From JOPF133 sp052144935 (GTDB taxonomy: Bacteria > Acidobacteriota > Terriglobia > Bryobacterales > Bryobacteraceae): a DNA stretch of 40,366 bases. Each line of letters starts with the position of its first letter. The stretch's first letter is position 1. The stretch spans positions 1 to 40,366 of the forward strand of contig JBKQPR010000091.1 of assembly GCA_052144935.1 (NCBI GenBank). The letters run 5' to 3'. Below, piece by piece: positions 1 through 6,654 of this stretch. Position numbers and translations under genes: made by a program. A model generated the notes under the pieces. That model was not told where the DNA came from, searched no databases, and saw only the letters and a list, made by a program, of their open reading frames with translations.

Positions 1-2
1 CT

Positions 3-113
3 GAACCAAAATCCGGGGCTATTTTCATAGCCCGCCATTTTGTGACCACCACCGAGCCCACCTATCTCTCTAATCTGCTGATTCACCGCCACTTCGGCGT
101 CGTCGAAAAGTAG
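3..113 (+). CDS. 3' end of an unidentified protein (partial)
   Basis: An open frame enters from the left edge and stops at TAG 111-113. It gives 36 residues ending in HRHFGVVEK. The first base pair of the window is out of frame, so the real 5' part lies outside. The residues are mixed hydrophobic and basic, and I do not recognise a family. It runs in the same direction as the pyruvate carboxylase that starts 204 bases later. The gap between them holds no convincing gene. This could also be a chance frame, because only 36 residues are visible. Confidence 0.4.
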   Translation, partial: EPKSGAIFIARHFVTTTEPTYLSNLLIHRHFGVVEK

Positions 114-317
114 TCACACCCAAATCAATTCATTGCCGCAGCTCGGGGATATCACAGCACGCGCGGAAGGTCGAAGCGGGCTGCTCAGGTGTGTCGATTC
201 GTAGCGCAGCAGGCCGCACGGAGCGGTGAAGCGGCCCGGATCTGTAGGATCCATGGGCGCGAATTTCAGACCCACCCCGCTTTGCTAGGCTGAGAAGAGC
301 GCCCATCGCCGACCCAC

Positions 318-3300
318 ATGAAAAAGCTTCTGGCACTGAATCGCAGCGAAATCGCCATCCGCATCCTACGCGCGGCCGACGAGCTGGGGCTGCGCACGGT
401 GGCCATCTATTCCCAGGAGGACCGCCTGGCCCTGCATCGCTTCAAGGCCGACGAAGCCTACCTGATCGGCGAAGGCAAGGGACCCGTGGAGGCGTATCTC
501 GATGTGGAAGGGATCGTGGCGCTGGCGCGGGAAAAGGAGGTGGATGCGATCCATCCCGGCTACGGGTTTCTCTCGGAAAACCCGGCCCTGCCGCGGGCCT
601 GCGAGCGGGCCGGCATCACTTTCATCGGGCCCAGCGCGGAGCTGCTGGAACTGCTGGGCGATAAGACCGCCGCGCGGCGCCTGGCGCAGAAGGCCGGCAT
701 CCCGGTGGTGCCCGGAAGCGAAACCGCGGTGACCCATCCGAAGCAGGCGGAGAGGATCGCCGGCCAGATCGGCTTCCCCTTGATCGTGAAAGCGGCCTTC
801 GGCGGAGGCGGGCGCGGCATGCGGGTGGTGGACCAGCCCGCCGATTTCGCGGGACGCCTGGAAGAGGCCCGGCGCGAAGCCGCGGCGGCCTTCGGCAACG
901 ACGCGGTGTTCATCGAGCGCTTTGTGCGGCGCGCCCGCCACATCGAAGTGCAGATACTGGGCGACCGGCGTGGCCACATCCTGCACCTGTACGAACGCGA
1001 TTGCTCGGTGCAGCGGAGGCACCAGAAAGTGGTGGAGGTGGCTCCGGCGGTGGGCCTCGATGCGCGCGTCCGCGCGGCGCTGGCGGACGCGGCGGTGGCC
1101 CTGGCCAAGGCCGCCGGCTACTACAACGCGGGCACGGTGGAGTTTCTGGTGGACGCCGATTCGGGCGAATGGTACTTCATCGAAGTGAATCCGCGGATTC
1201 AGGTGGAGCACACCGTCACCGAGATGGTGACGGGCATCGACCTGGTGCGCTGCCAGATCCAGGTGGCGCAGGGACTCGAATTGCACGGCGCCGAGATCAA
1301 CCTGCCACCGCAGGACCGCATTCCGCTGTACGGATATGCGCTGCAGTGCCGCATCACCACGGAAGACCCGTCCAACAACTTCGTGCCCGATTACGGGCGG
1401 CTCTCGACGTACCGTTCCCCTGCCGGATTCGGCATCCGCCTGGACGGCGGATCGGCCTACGGCGGGGCGGTGATCACTCCGTATTACGATTCGCTGCTGG
1501 TGAAGACCACGGCGTGGGGACGCGAATTCAGCCACGCGTGCCAGCGCATGGACCGCTGCCTGCGGGAATTCCGGGTACGCGGCGTGAAGACCAACATCCC
1601 GTTCCTGGAAAGCGTGGTGAATCACGCGGACTTCCAGAGCGGCCGCGTGACCACGCGCTGGCTGGAAGAGACGCCCGCGCTATTCCGCTTCGCCCCGCGC
1701 CGCGACCGCGCCACGCGCCTGCTCTCGTACCTGGGCGACGTGATCGTGAACGGCAATCCGTCGGTGGCGGGAAAGCCGCGGCCGGCGCGCCTCGAAACTC
1801 CGCCCGTTCCGCGGCACGATCCTTTGCCGCCGCCCGATGGGACGCGCCAGCTTCTACAGAGTCTGGGCGCGGAGGAGTTCAGCAAGTGGGCCGGCCGGCA
1901 GCGGCGCCTGCTGCTGACCGATACCACCTTCCGCGACGCGCACCAATCGCTGCTGGCCACGCGGGTGCGCACCTACGACATGCTGGCCATCGCGAATTTC
2001 ACGGCTCACCGGCTGCACAATCTGTTCAGCCTGGAGATGTGGGGCGGTGCGACCTTCGATGTGGCCATGCGGTTCCTGCACGAAGATCCCTTCGCGCGAC
2101 TGCGCCATCTGCGGCAGGCGATTCCGAACATCTGTTTCCAGATGCTGCTGCGCGCATCGAACGCGGTGGGCTATACGGCCTACTCCGATAACGTGGTGGC
2201 CGAGTTTATTTACGAAGCCTCGGCACAGGGCATCGACATCTTCCGCATTTTCGATTCGCTGAACTGGCTGCCCAACATGCAGGCCTCCATGGAGGCGGTG
2301 CGCAAGACCAGGTCGGTGTGCGAAGCGGCCATCTGTTACACCGGCGACATTCTCGACCCGAAGCGCGACAAGTATCCGCTGGAATACTACGTGCGCATGG
2401 CCAAGGAGCTGGAACGGATGGGCGCCCACATCCTGGCGATCAAGGATATGGCAGGTTTGTGCCGGCCGTACGCGGCGGAAAAACTGGTGAAGACGCTGCG
2501 CGAGGAAGTCGGAATCCCGATTCACTTCCATACGCACGACACCAGCGGGATCAACGCCGCCAGCGTGCTGAAGGCCGCCGACGCGGGCGTACACATTGCC
2601 GATGGCGCGGTGGCCTCCATGAGCGGGCAGACCAGCCAGCCGAATCTGAATTCCATCGTGGCGGCGTTGCAGCACACGCGGCGCGACAGCGGACTCGATC
2701 TGGAGGCGCTCAACCAGTCGGCCGACTATTGGGAGATCGTGCGCGAGTTTTACGCGCCCTTCGACACGGGCCCGAAGTCGGGCACGGCGGAGGTCTACCT
2801 GCACGAAATGCCGGGCGGGCAATATACCAATCTGAAGGAGCAGGCGGTGTCCATGGGGCTGGGCACTCGCTGGCACGAAATCGCCCGCGCGTATGCCGAC
2901 GTGAACATGGCCTTCGGGGACATCGTGAAGGTGACGCCCTCCAGCAAAGTGGTGGGCGACATGGCCATCTTTCTGGTGAACCACAAGATGACCATGGAGC
3001 AGTTCGAACTGCTGACGCCCGACCATAACCTGACGCTGCCGACTTCGGTAATCGAGATGTTCATGGGATCGCTGGGTGAGCCGGAGGGAGGCTGGCCGAA
3101 GACCCTGCAGACGATCATTTTGCGCGGGGCCACGCCGCAGGGAGGCAGGCCGGGCGCGAACCTGCCCAAGGTGGATCTGGAGGAGACGGCCGCCGCGGTG
3201 GAAAAGAAGATCGGCCGGCGTCCGGAGCACGATGAGGTGCTCAGTTATCTGATGTATCCCGAAGTGTTCGTGAAATACGCGCGGGCGCGCCAGGCATATG

Positions 3301-3779
3301 GGGACGTCGACGTGCTGCCGACGCCGCAGTTCTATTACGGCATGGAGCGCGGCAGCGACGTGGCGGTGGAACTGGAGCCGGGCAAGGCGCTGGCGATCAA
3401 GTTTCTGACGGTGGGCGAGCCGCACCCCGACGGGACCCGCACGGTCTTTTTCGAGCTGAACGGGCAACCGCGCGAAGTGAGCATCCGCGACCGGAAACTG
3501 GAGGTGAAAGAACCGGCCAAGCCCAAGGCCGACCCCAACGATCCCGGCCAGATCGGCGCGCCGATTCCTGGGGTGGTCTCGACGGTGGCGGTGCAACTGA
3601 ACCAGCGCATCAGGAAGGGCGACCGGTTGTTGGTGATGGAAGCCATGAAGATGCAGAGCACCGTGTACGCGCCCATGGCGGGGACGATCACGGAGATCTT
3701 GGTGCAGCCCGGGCAGCACGTGGAAGCCAAGGATCTGCTGCTGACGATTACGGCGGGGGAGGGGAAACTGGCGAAGTGA
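318..3779 (+). CDS. pyc: Pyruvate carboxylase, single-chain biotin enzyme
   Basis: This enzyme carboxylates pyruvate to oxaloacetate using ATP and bicarbonate, an anaplerotic step in the cytoplasm. The protein is 1153 residues, the usual length of the single-chain alpha4 form. Domain order is biotin carboxylase N-domain (about 1-115), ATP-grasp with the glycine loop GGGGRGM near 162-168, biotin carboxylase C-domain (about 340-450), carboxyltransferase starting near 530 (TDTTFRDAHQS), the conserved carboxyltransferase domain (to about 1030), and a C-terminal biotinyl domain. Visible key residues are the biotinylated lysine K1111 in EAMKM, metal-binding HFHTHD near 735-740, and K709 in AIKDMAG, the likely carboxylated lysine. 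ATG 318 fits the family start (MKKLLALNRSEIAIRI), although only a weak purine stretch precedes it. An imperfect inverted repeat overlaps the stop codon (GTGAGGG 3776-3782 with CCCTCAC 3812-3818) and may end the transcript. Confidence 0.97.
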   Translation: MKKLLALNRSEIAIRILRAADELGLRTVAIYSQEDRLALHRFKADEAYLIGEGKGPVEAYLDVEGIVALAREKEVDAIHPGYGFLSENPALPRACERAGITFIGPSAELLELLGDKTAARRLAQKAGIPVVPGSETAVTHPKQAERIAGQIGFPLIVKAAFGGGGRGMRVVDQPADFAGRLEEARREAAAAFGNDAVFIERFVRRARHIEVQILGDRRGHILHLYERDCSVQRRHQKVVEVAPAVGLDARVRAALADAAVALAKAAGYYNAGTVEFLVDADSGEWYFIEVNPRIQVEHTVTEMVTGIDLVRCQIQVAQGLELHGAEINLPPQDRIPLYGYALQCRITTEDPSNNFVPDYGRLSTYRSPAGFGIRLDGGSAYGGAVITPYYDSLLVKTTAWGREFSHACQRMDRCLREFRVRGVKTNIPFLESVVNHADFQSGRVTTRWLEETPALFRFAPRRDRATRLLSYLGDVIVNGNPSVAGKPRPARLETPPVPRHDPLPPPDGTRQLLQSLGAEEFSKWAGRQRRLLLTDTTFRDAHQSLLATRVRTYDMLAIANFTAHRLHNLFSLEMWGGATFDVAMRFLHEDPFARLRHLRQAIPNICFQMLLRASNAVGYTAYSDNVVAEFIYEASAQGIDIFRIFDSLNWLPNMQASMEAVRKTRSVCEAAICYTGDILDPKRDKYPLEYYVRMAKELERMGAHILAIKDMAGLCRPYAAEKLVKTLREEVGIPIHFHTHDTSGINAASVLKAADAGVHIADGAVASMSGQTSQPNLNSIVAALQHTRRDSGLDLEALNQSADYWEIVREFYAPFDTGPKSGTAEVYLHEMPGGQYTNLKEQAVSMGLGTRWHEIARAYADVNMAFGDIVKVTPSSKVVGDMAIFLVNHKMTMEQFELLTPDHNLTLPTSVIEMFMGSLGEPEGGWPKTLQTIILRGATPQGGRPGANLPKVDLEETAAAVEKKIGRRPEHDEVLSYLMYPEVFVKYARARQAYGDVDVLPTPQFYYGMERGSDVAVELEPGKALAIKFLTVGEPHPDGTRTVFFELNGQPREVSIRDRKLEVKEPAKPKADPNDPGQIGAPIPGVVSTVAVQLNQRIRKGDRLLVMEAMKMQSTVYAPMAGTITEILVQPGQHVEAKDLLLTITAGEGKLAK

Positions 3780-3837
3780 GGGGGCGGTCGGAACTGCTCC
3801 CTTACGGGGCGCCCTCACCTCGCCTTGGGATCTGCTG

Positions 3838-4254
3838 GTGGGAGAGGTTGCAGCGTTGCCCGTATCGCCTCGCGAGAGAACGACAATCACCCAGCAGACG
3901 ACGTCGGGCTTTCGCCAGGACCTGGACGGATTGAGCCCGGACGACCGGGCATGCGTGGAGGCAACACTCCGCCATAGCTATAAGCTCTTGCGAGACAACC
4001 CTCGCAGTTTTTTCGCACGAGCGCAGCGTCCGCTTCCGATTCACCTAAAGGGTGGCCTTAGTTCGTCCCTCTACTCGCTGCGCGCGGGGCGCAACATCCG
4101 GCTGATCATAGCGGTCGATGACGACCCGGTTTTCGGGCGAGTCATTGTCACTCTCTTTCGTGCGGTCCGCCACGACGAAGTGGCGCGGAGCTATCGCTCC
4201 ATCGCGCACCTGCTTTACGCCAATCAGATCGGTAGGAACGGCGGAGCACCGTAG
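3838..4254 (+). CDS. RelE/ParE-like toxin candidate
   Basis: A 138-residue protein read from GTG 3838. The N-terminal half is helical and charged (FRQDLDGLSPDDRACVEATL). The C-terminal half has the alternating strands typical of small RelE/ParE-fold toxins: a basic strand (LYSLRAGRNIRLIIAV), a polar turn with DDDP, then VIVTLFRAVRHDEVARSYRSI. The family match rests on overall pattern, not on a diagnostic catalytic motif, so other small basic proteins are possible. The start is uncertain because the first roughly 20 residues look unlike a domain and no strong ribosome site is seen. The stop TAG at 4252-4254 is followed at once by GTG 4255 of the next small frame, suggesting translational coupling. 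Two other toxin-antitoxin pairs follow within 2.3 kb, which supports the toxin reading. Confidence 0.5.
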   Translation: MGEVAALPVSPRERTTITQQTTSGFRQDLDGLSPDDRACVEATLRHSYKLLRDNPRSFFARAQRPLPIHLKGGLSSSLYSLRAGRNIRLIIAVDDDPVFGRVIVTLFRAVRHDEVARSYRSIAHLLYANQIGRNGGAP

Positions 4255-4374
4255 GTGGCCCGCATCAGCCCGCTCTTCGACGCCTGGGGAGTAATTTATG
4301 ACGCGGCTAAGCGCCTCCCAACAGAAGATCTCAAGCTGGGCTTCCTGGAGGCGCTGGCCGAACTCGAAGACTAA
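4255..4374 (+). CDS. Small acidic/amphipathic protein, 39 aa
   Basis: The frame begins with GTG directly after the stop codon of the RelE/ParE-like gene and ends at TAA 4372-4374. The predicted protein (starting VARISPLFDAWGVIYDAAKR and ending EALAELED) is helical and acidic at its C-terminus, with plausible hydrophobic spacing. I do not recognise the family. The abutting stop-start junction suggests translation coupled to the upstream gene, and a small acidic partner next to a basic toxin-like protein could be an antitoxin. That role is inference from position. The frame stays open beyond the TAA into the next entry, so the two could once have been a single protein. Confidence 0.4.
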   Translation: MARISPLFDAWGVIYDAAKRLPTEDLKLGFLEALAELED

Positions 4375-4410
4375 GAGTGCCACCGGACGTGCAAGTTTCC
4401 TAAAACTCGT

Positions 4411-4611
4411 CTGCATCGGGTCGTCGGTTATAAGGAGCCCGCCTACCGGGCCGATGTCGACAAGACTTCGGGCTGGCGTCTGCACCTGCAATATGAGGAT
4501 GGCCAGATTCACCTGAAAGACATTATCGAGGGCCGGAGGCATGATGATGTCCTGCGGGAGATCGAGACAAAGAAGGTTCGCTACGAGAGGAAGAAGACTG
4601 GCCGGAAATAA
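4411..4611 (+). pseudogene. Unknown small protein body without a clear start codon
   Basis: From 4375 to the TAA at 4609-4611 the frame is open and protein-like: HRVVGYKEPAYRADVDKTSG, then WRLHLQYEDGQIHLKDIIEG, then a basic tail rich in K and R. It reads like a compact beta-rich conserved domain followed by a charged helix. No ATG, GTG or TTG lies in frame between the preceding stop (4372) and this domain; the first candidate is CTG 4411. It may use CTG, be read by coupling or readthrough from the 39-aa frame upstream, or have lost its start by a frameshift. The overlapping frame from ATG 4298 runs through the same point and could be the lost 5' part. Function unknown. Confidence 0.4.
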
Positions 4612-4626
4612 CACTACCTACGGCCC

Positions 4627-4646
4627 GGCCGGCAGCCGCACCGGCC
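4627..4646. terminator. GC-rich inverted repeat between convergent genes
   Basis: GGCCGG (4627-4632) pairs with CCGGCC (4641-4646) around an 8-base loop. It lies between the end of the plus-strand small frames at 4611 and the end of the minus-strand vapC at 4690. There is no T run, so intrinsic termination is uncertain. Confidence 0.25.
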
Positions 4647-4689
4647 GCGTCATCACGTGGTCGCCTTCAGATTTCCATGGCGGGCAGCT

Positions 4690-5091
4690 TTACCAGATCG
4701 TTTGCAGGCTGGAGCCGCGAATACGGCCATCGCGACTGATAACGGGCACGCCAAAATACACCGCCGTGGCCGCCACGATGCGGTCAGGCATGTCGGGAAC
4801 CTCGTCGCGGGGCACCAGCTTCATGGCTTCAACGATGCCGGTAGTGAGGGGCGCTTCATCGATAACGTAATCCGCCACGCCCAGCGCCTTCCTCAGCTCG
4901 TAATAGACGGATGCCGGCTGGCGGTTCTTTTCGATCAGATACAGAATCTCGGCCAGGCTGATGACGGAAAGGACAACTTTGCGCTGACCGGCCGCAGCCT
5001 GGTCGATAAACGTCTTGGCCGGAACAGACAAGCGGGAATCGCCGAACAAATACCAGAGCGCGGCGTGCGTGTCGGCCACGGCTGCGATCAT
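4690..5091 (-). CDS. vapC: VapC-like PIN-domain ribonuclease toxin
   Basis: A 133-residue PIN-domain protein, the standard length for VapC toxins, which are Mg-dependent endoribonucleases that usually cut tRNA or rRNA. The acidic active-site residues are all visible: D7 (AVADTHA), E48 (SLAEI), D103 (MPDRIVAATA) and D121 (ISRDGRI). The pattern DTHA-W-L near the start and PDRIVAATA near the end is typical of the PIN subgroup close to VapC from Mycobacterium and cyanobacteria. Its ATG (5089-5091) directly follows the antitoxin stop codon (5092-5094), so the two genes are translated as a coupled pair from an upstream promoter. The toxin appears intact. Its target cannot be told from sequence. Confidence 0.9.
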   Translation of the reverse strand: MIAAVADTHAALWYLFGDSRLSVPAKTFIDQAAAGQRKVVLSVISLAEILYLIEKNRQPASVYYELRKALGVADYVIDEAPLTTGIVEAMKLVPRDEVPDMPDRIVAATAVYFGVPVISRDGRIRGSSLQTIW

Positions 5092-5331
5092 TTAGTCTTC
5101 TGCGAAGCCGCGGAACATGTCGGCGCGATTGGCGTCAATCTCTTCCGCCGATGGCGCTGGCCCATACTTAGCCAACAGGCCGTAGGCCGATTTCAACGGC
5201 TTGTTCGGTTGACCGGCTTGAGATTGCTTGGCAAGCGTTTGTAGCCAGTCTTCGAGCGTGAGGCCCTGCGCCTCGGCCTGCGCTTTGAGCGCTGCCGCCT
5301 GCTCGTCCGGAAGTTCAAGAGTCAGTATCAT
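5092..5331 (-). CDS. VapB-type antitoxin
   Basis: A 79-residue protein that begins MILTLELPDEQAAALKAQAE and ends with an acidic segment (NRADMFRGFAED). The N-terminal strand plus helix with DEQAAALKAQAEAQGLTLEDWL resembles ribbon-helix-helix or related DNA-binding antitoxins that regulate their own operon. The acidic C-terminus would wrap and neutralise the toxin. I place the start at ATG 5329-5331 because AAAGGA lies about 9 bases upstream on the minus strand. A longer frame to 5388 has no such signal. It sits immediately before vapC with abutting stop and start codons. Neutralising the neighbouring toxin is the expected role for this arrangement. Confidence 0.8.
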   Translation of the reverse strand: MILTLELPDEQAAALKAQAEAQGLTLEDWLQTLAKQSQAGQPNKPLKSAYGLLAKYGPAPSAEEIDANRADMFRGFAED

Positions 5332-5945
5332 GAGCCAAGATCCTTTGCTGTCTCTTTCTAGGGTAGAGGATATTCGGTGTCCTGTCACGGTTTCAAGCAG
5401 GCCCGCAGGCCCGTGTCAAGCAGGCCCGGCGAACGCAGGGGGGATGGGCCTTTGAGCTGCTCCAGCGCACGGGCCAGTTGATGGGCACGCCCCTCCGACT
5501 CTTCCGCCGAAGCGGACGCGACGAATTCCGTATTCCGATCGGGAAATTTGGGGGAATCCCCCAAAGTTTTTGCTGAAACGAAAGGACTTATCGGATGTTT
5601 TGGGGGATTCCCCCAAAAATCGCCTGCTCCTCAAGCCTTAGCAAGGGAGGCCGACCGACGAAAACCGGGGTCGCTGCGAGCCTGGTCACCTCCAGAGTCG
5701 CGCGCGCAAGGTTAGGGCGCAACCGGCCAGTGCCCGATACGGGAAGGTTGACTGGAGATCTCTTCTGGCCTGTCCCGATTACCGCCGCTAGGGTCAAGGA
5801 ACGCAGACGCGTACCGGGACAGGCGCACGAAGGGCAGGGCCCACAGTAGGTACCCTCCGGGCGGAGCTAAAATGGCCTTTGAAATTGCCTCGGCGGCGGC
5901 TTCCCTGCACCATCTGGCGTACCCTGAAAGAAGGAGTTCGAACAA
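5332..5945. other. Gene-free stretch with short direct repeats and palindromes
   Basis: No convincing coding frame is visible here. The stretch carries the divergent upstream regions of the vapBC operon (leftward) and the DUF433/DUF5615 operon (rightward). A 13-base direct repeat, TCAAGCAGGCCCG, occurs at 5393-5405 and 5416-5428. Two G/C-run palindromes are listed separately. GC-rich frames on both strands are open by chance and show no family resemblance. Confidence 0.5.
5547..5618. repeat. Pair of related G5/C5 palindromes
   Basis: Two near-identical palindromes lie 32 bases apart. The first (5547-5565) has arms TTTGGGGGA and TCCCCCAAA around a single central A. The second (5598-5618) has arms TTTTGGGGGA and TCCCCCAAAA around a central T. 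Each could form a strong hairpin or bind a dimeric protein, and either could also pair with the other. They lie between two divergently transcribed toxin-antitoxin operons. They may be remnants of a dispersed repeat element or a regulatory site. Confidence 0.7.
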
Positions 5946-6215
5946 ATGGCGAGTCTCGATTGGTCGCAATGTCCCGCCGTGGAGAGCATCCCCGGCAAGG
6001 TGAGCGGTGCGTGGGTGTTTAAGGACACGCGTATGCCGGTTTCCATTGTGTTTGAAAACCTTGAATCGGGAGCCAGCATCGAGGAAATTATGGAATGGTT
6101 CCATGTCACGCGGGAGCAGGTGGTAGCCGTGCTGGAATTTGCCGCCCGCAGCCTCGATCCGCCCGCTCCAACCCATCGATCCTCCACACAGACCGTCGAT
6201 GCTCGTTCTCTTTGA
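5946..6215 (+). CDS. DUF433-family antitoxin
   Basis: An 89-residue protein of the DUF433 family, small winged-helix-like proteins that commonly act as the antitoxin or DNA-binding partner of a PIN-like toxin. The hallmark segment is visible: a strand and turn (VFKDTRMPVSIVFENLESGA) followed by the helix pair SIEEIMEWFHVTREQVVAVLEFAA. The start at ATG 5946 is supported by AAGGAG at 5930-5935. Its last 17 bases overlap the start of the DUF5615 gene, so the two are translationally coupled. Autoregulation is likely for this family but no clear operator was identified. Confidence 0.85.
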   Translation: MASLDWSQCPAVESIPGKVSGAWVFKDTRMPVSIVFENLESGASIEEIMEWFHVTREQVVAVLEFAARSLDPPAPTHRSSTQTVDARSL

Positions 6216-6525
6216 TCAAAGTACCCCCGCACCGCTACGCTTCCATCTCAAGGGCCATGCCGTCACAGAGGCAAGAGAACGGGGATGGGATCGGCTTGCT
6301 AACGGTGACTTGCTCAACGTGGCGGAAGCGGCGGGTTTTGAAGTTTTTCTGACGGCGGACAAAAACCTGCGCTATCAGCAGAATCTGACGGGCCGCCAGA
6401 TTGCCATCGTTGTAATAGGTAACGCGCAATGGCGCGTCTTGCAGCATTACGTTGAGCGAGTTGTGTCAGCCGTGGATGCGGCTAGGCCGGGCAGCTACAC
6501 CGAAGTGGATATCCCTTATCGGTAA
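6199..6525 (+). CDS. DUF5615 PIN-like toxin
   Basis: A 108-residue protein starting MLVLFDQSTPAPLRFHLKGH. This pattern (a short N-terminal strand ending in an acidic residue, followed by a helix and a GW-D segment) is that of DUF5615/Mut7-C-like PIN proteins. The second hallmark, FLTADKNLRYQQNLTGR, contains the conserved acidic residue of the TADKNL motif. These proteins are predicted nucleases paired with DUF433 antitoxins. ATG 6199 gives the family-typical N-terminus; the same frame is open upstream to ATG 6139 but that extension overlaps the DUF433 gene and looks unstructured. D6 is followed by Q where many relatives have E or N, so activity is not certain. Confidence 0.82.
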   Translation: MLVLFDQSTPAPLRFHLKGHAVTEARERGWDRLANGDLLNVAEAAGFEVFLTADKNLRYQQNLTGRQIAIVVIGNAQWRVLQHYVERVVSAVDAARPGSYTEVDIPYR

Positions 6526-6654
6526 CGCCCTTGTGTTCCTGAGCGCGAATTCGGCGGCGCCGGCCGCCACGCCCTTTTGCATTCCACCCCCGCCTCGCAG
6601 TATCCTCATCTCTCACCCCTCTGTCGCATGGCACGGGATCGGGAAAGGAACATT

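Noticed and set aside
1854..3890. Long minus-strand frame opposite pyruvate carboxylase.
   Set aside because: It is the antisense shadow of an obvious pyc gene, with biased H/R/Q-rich composition and no motif.
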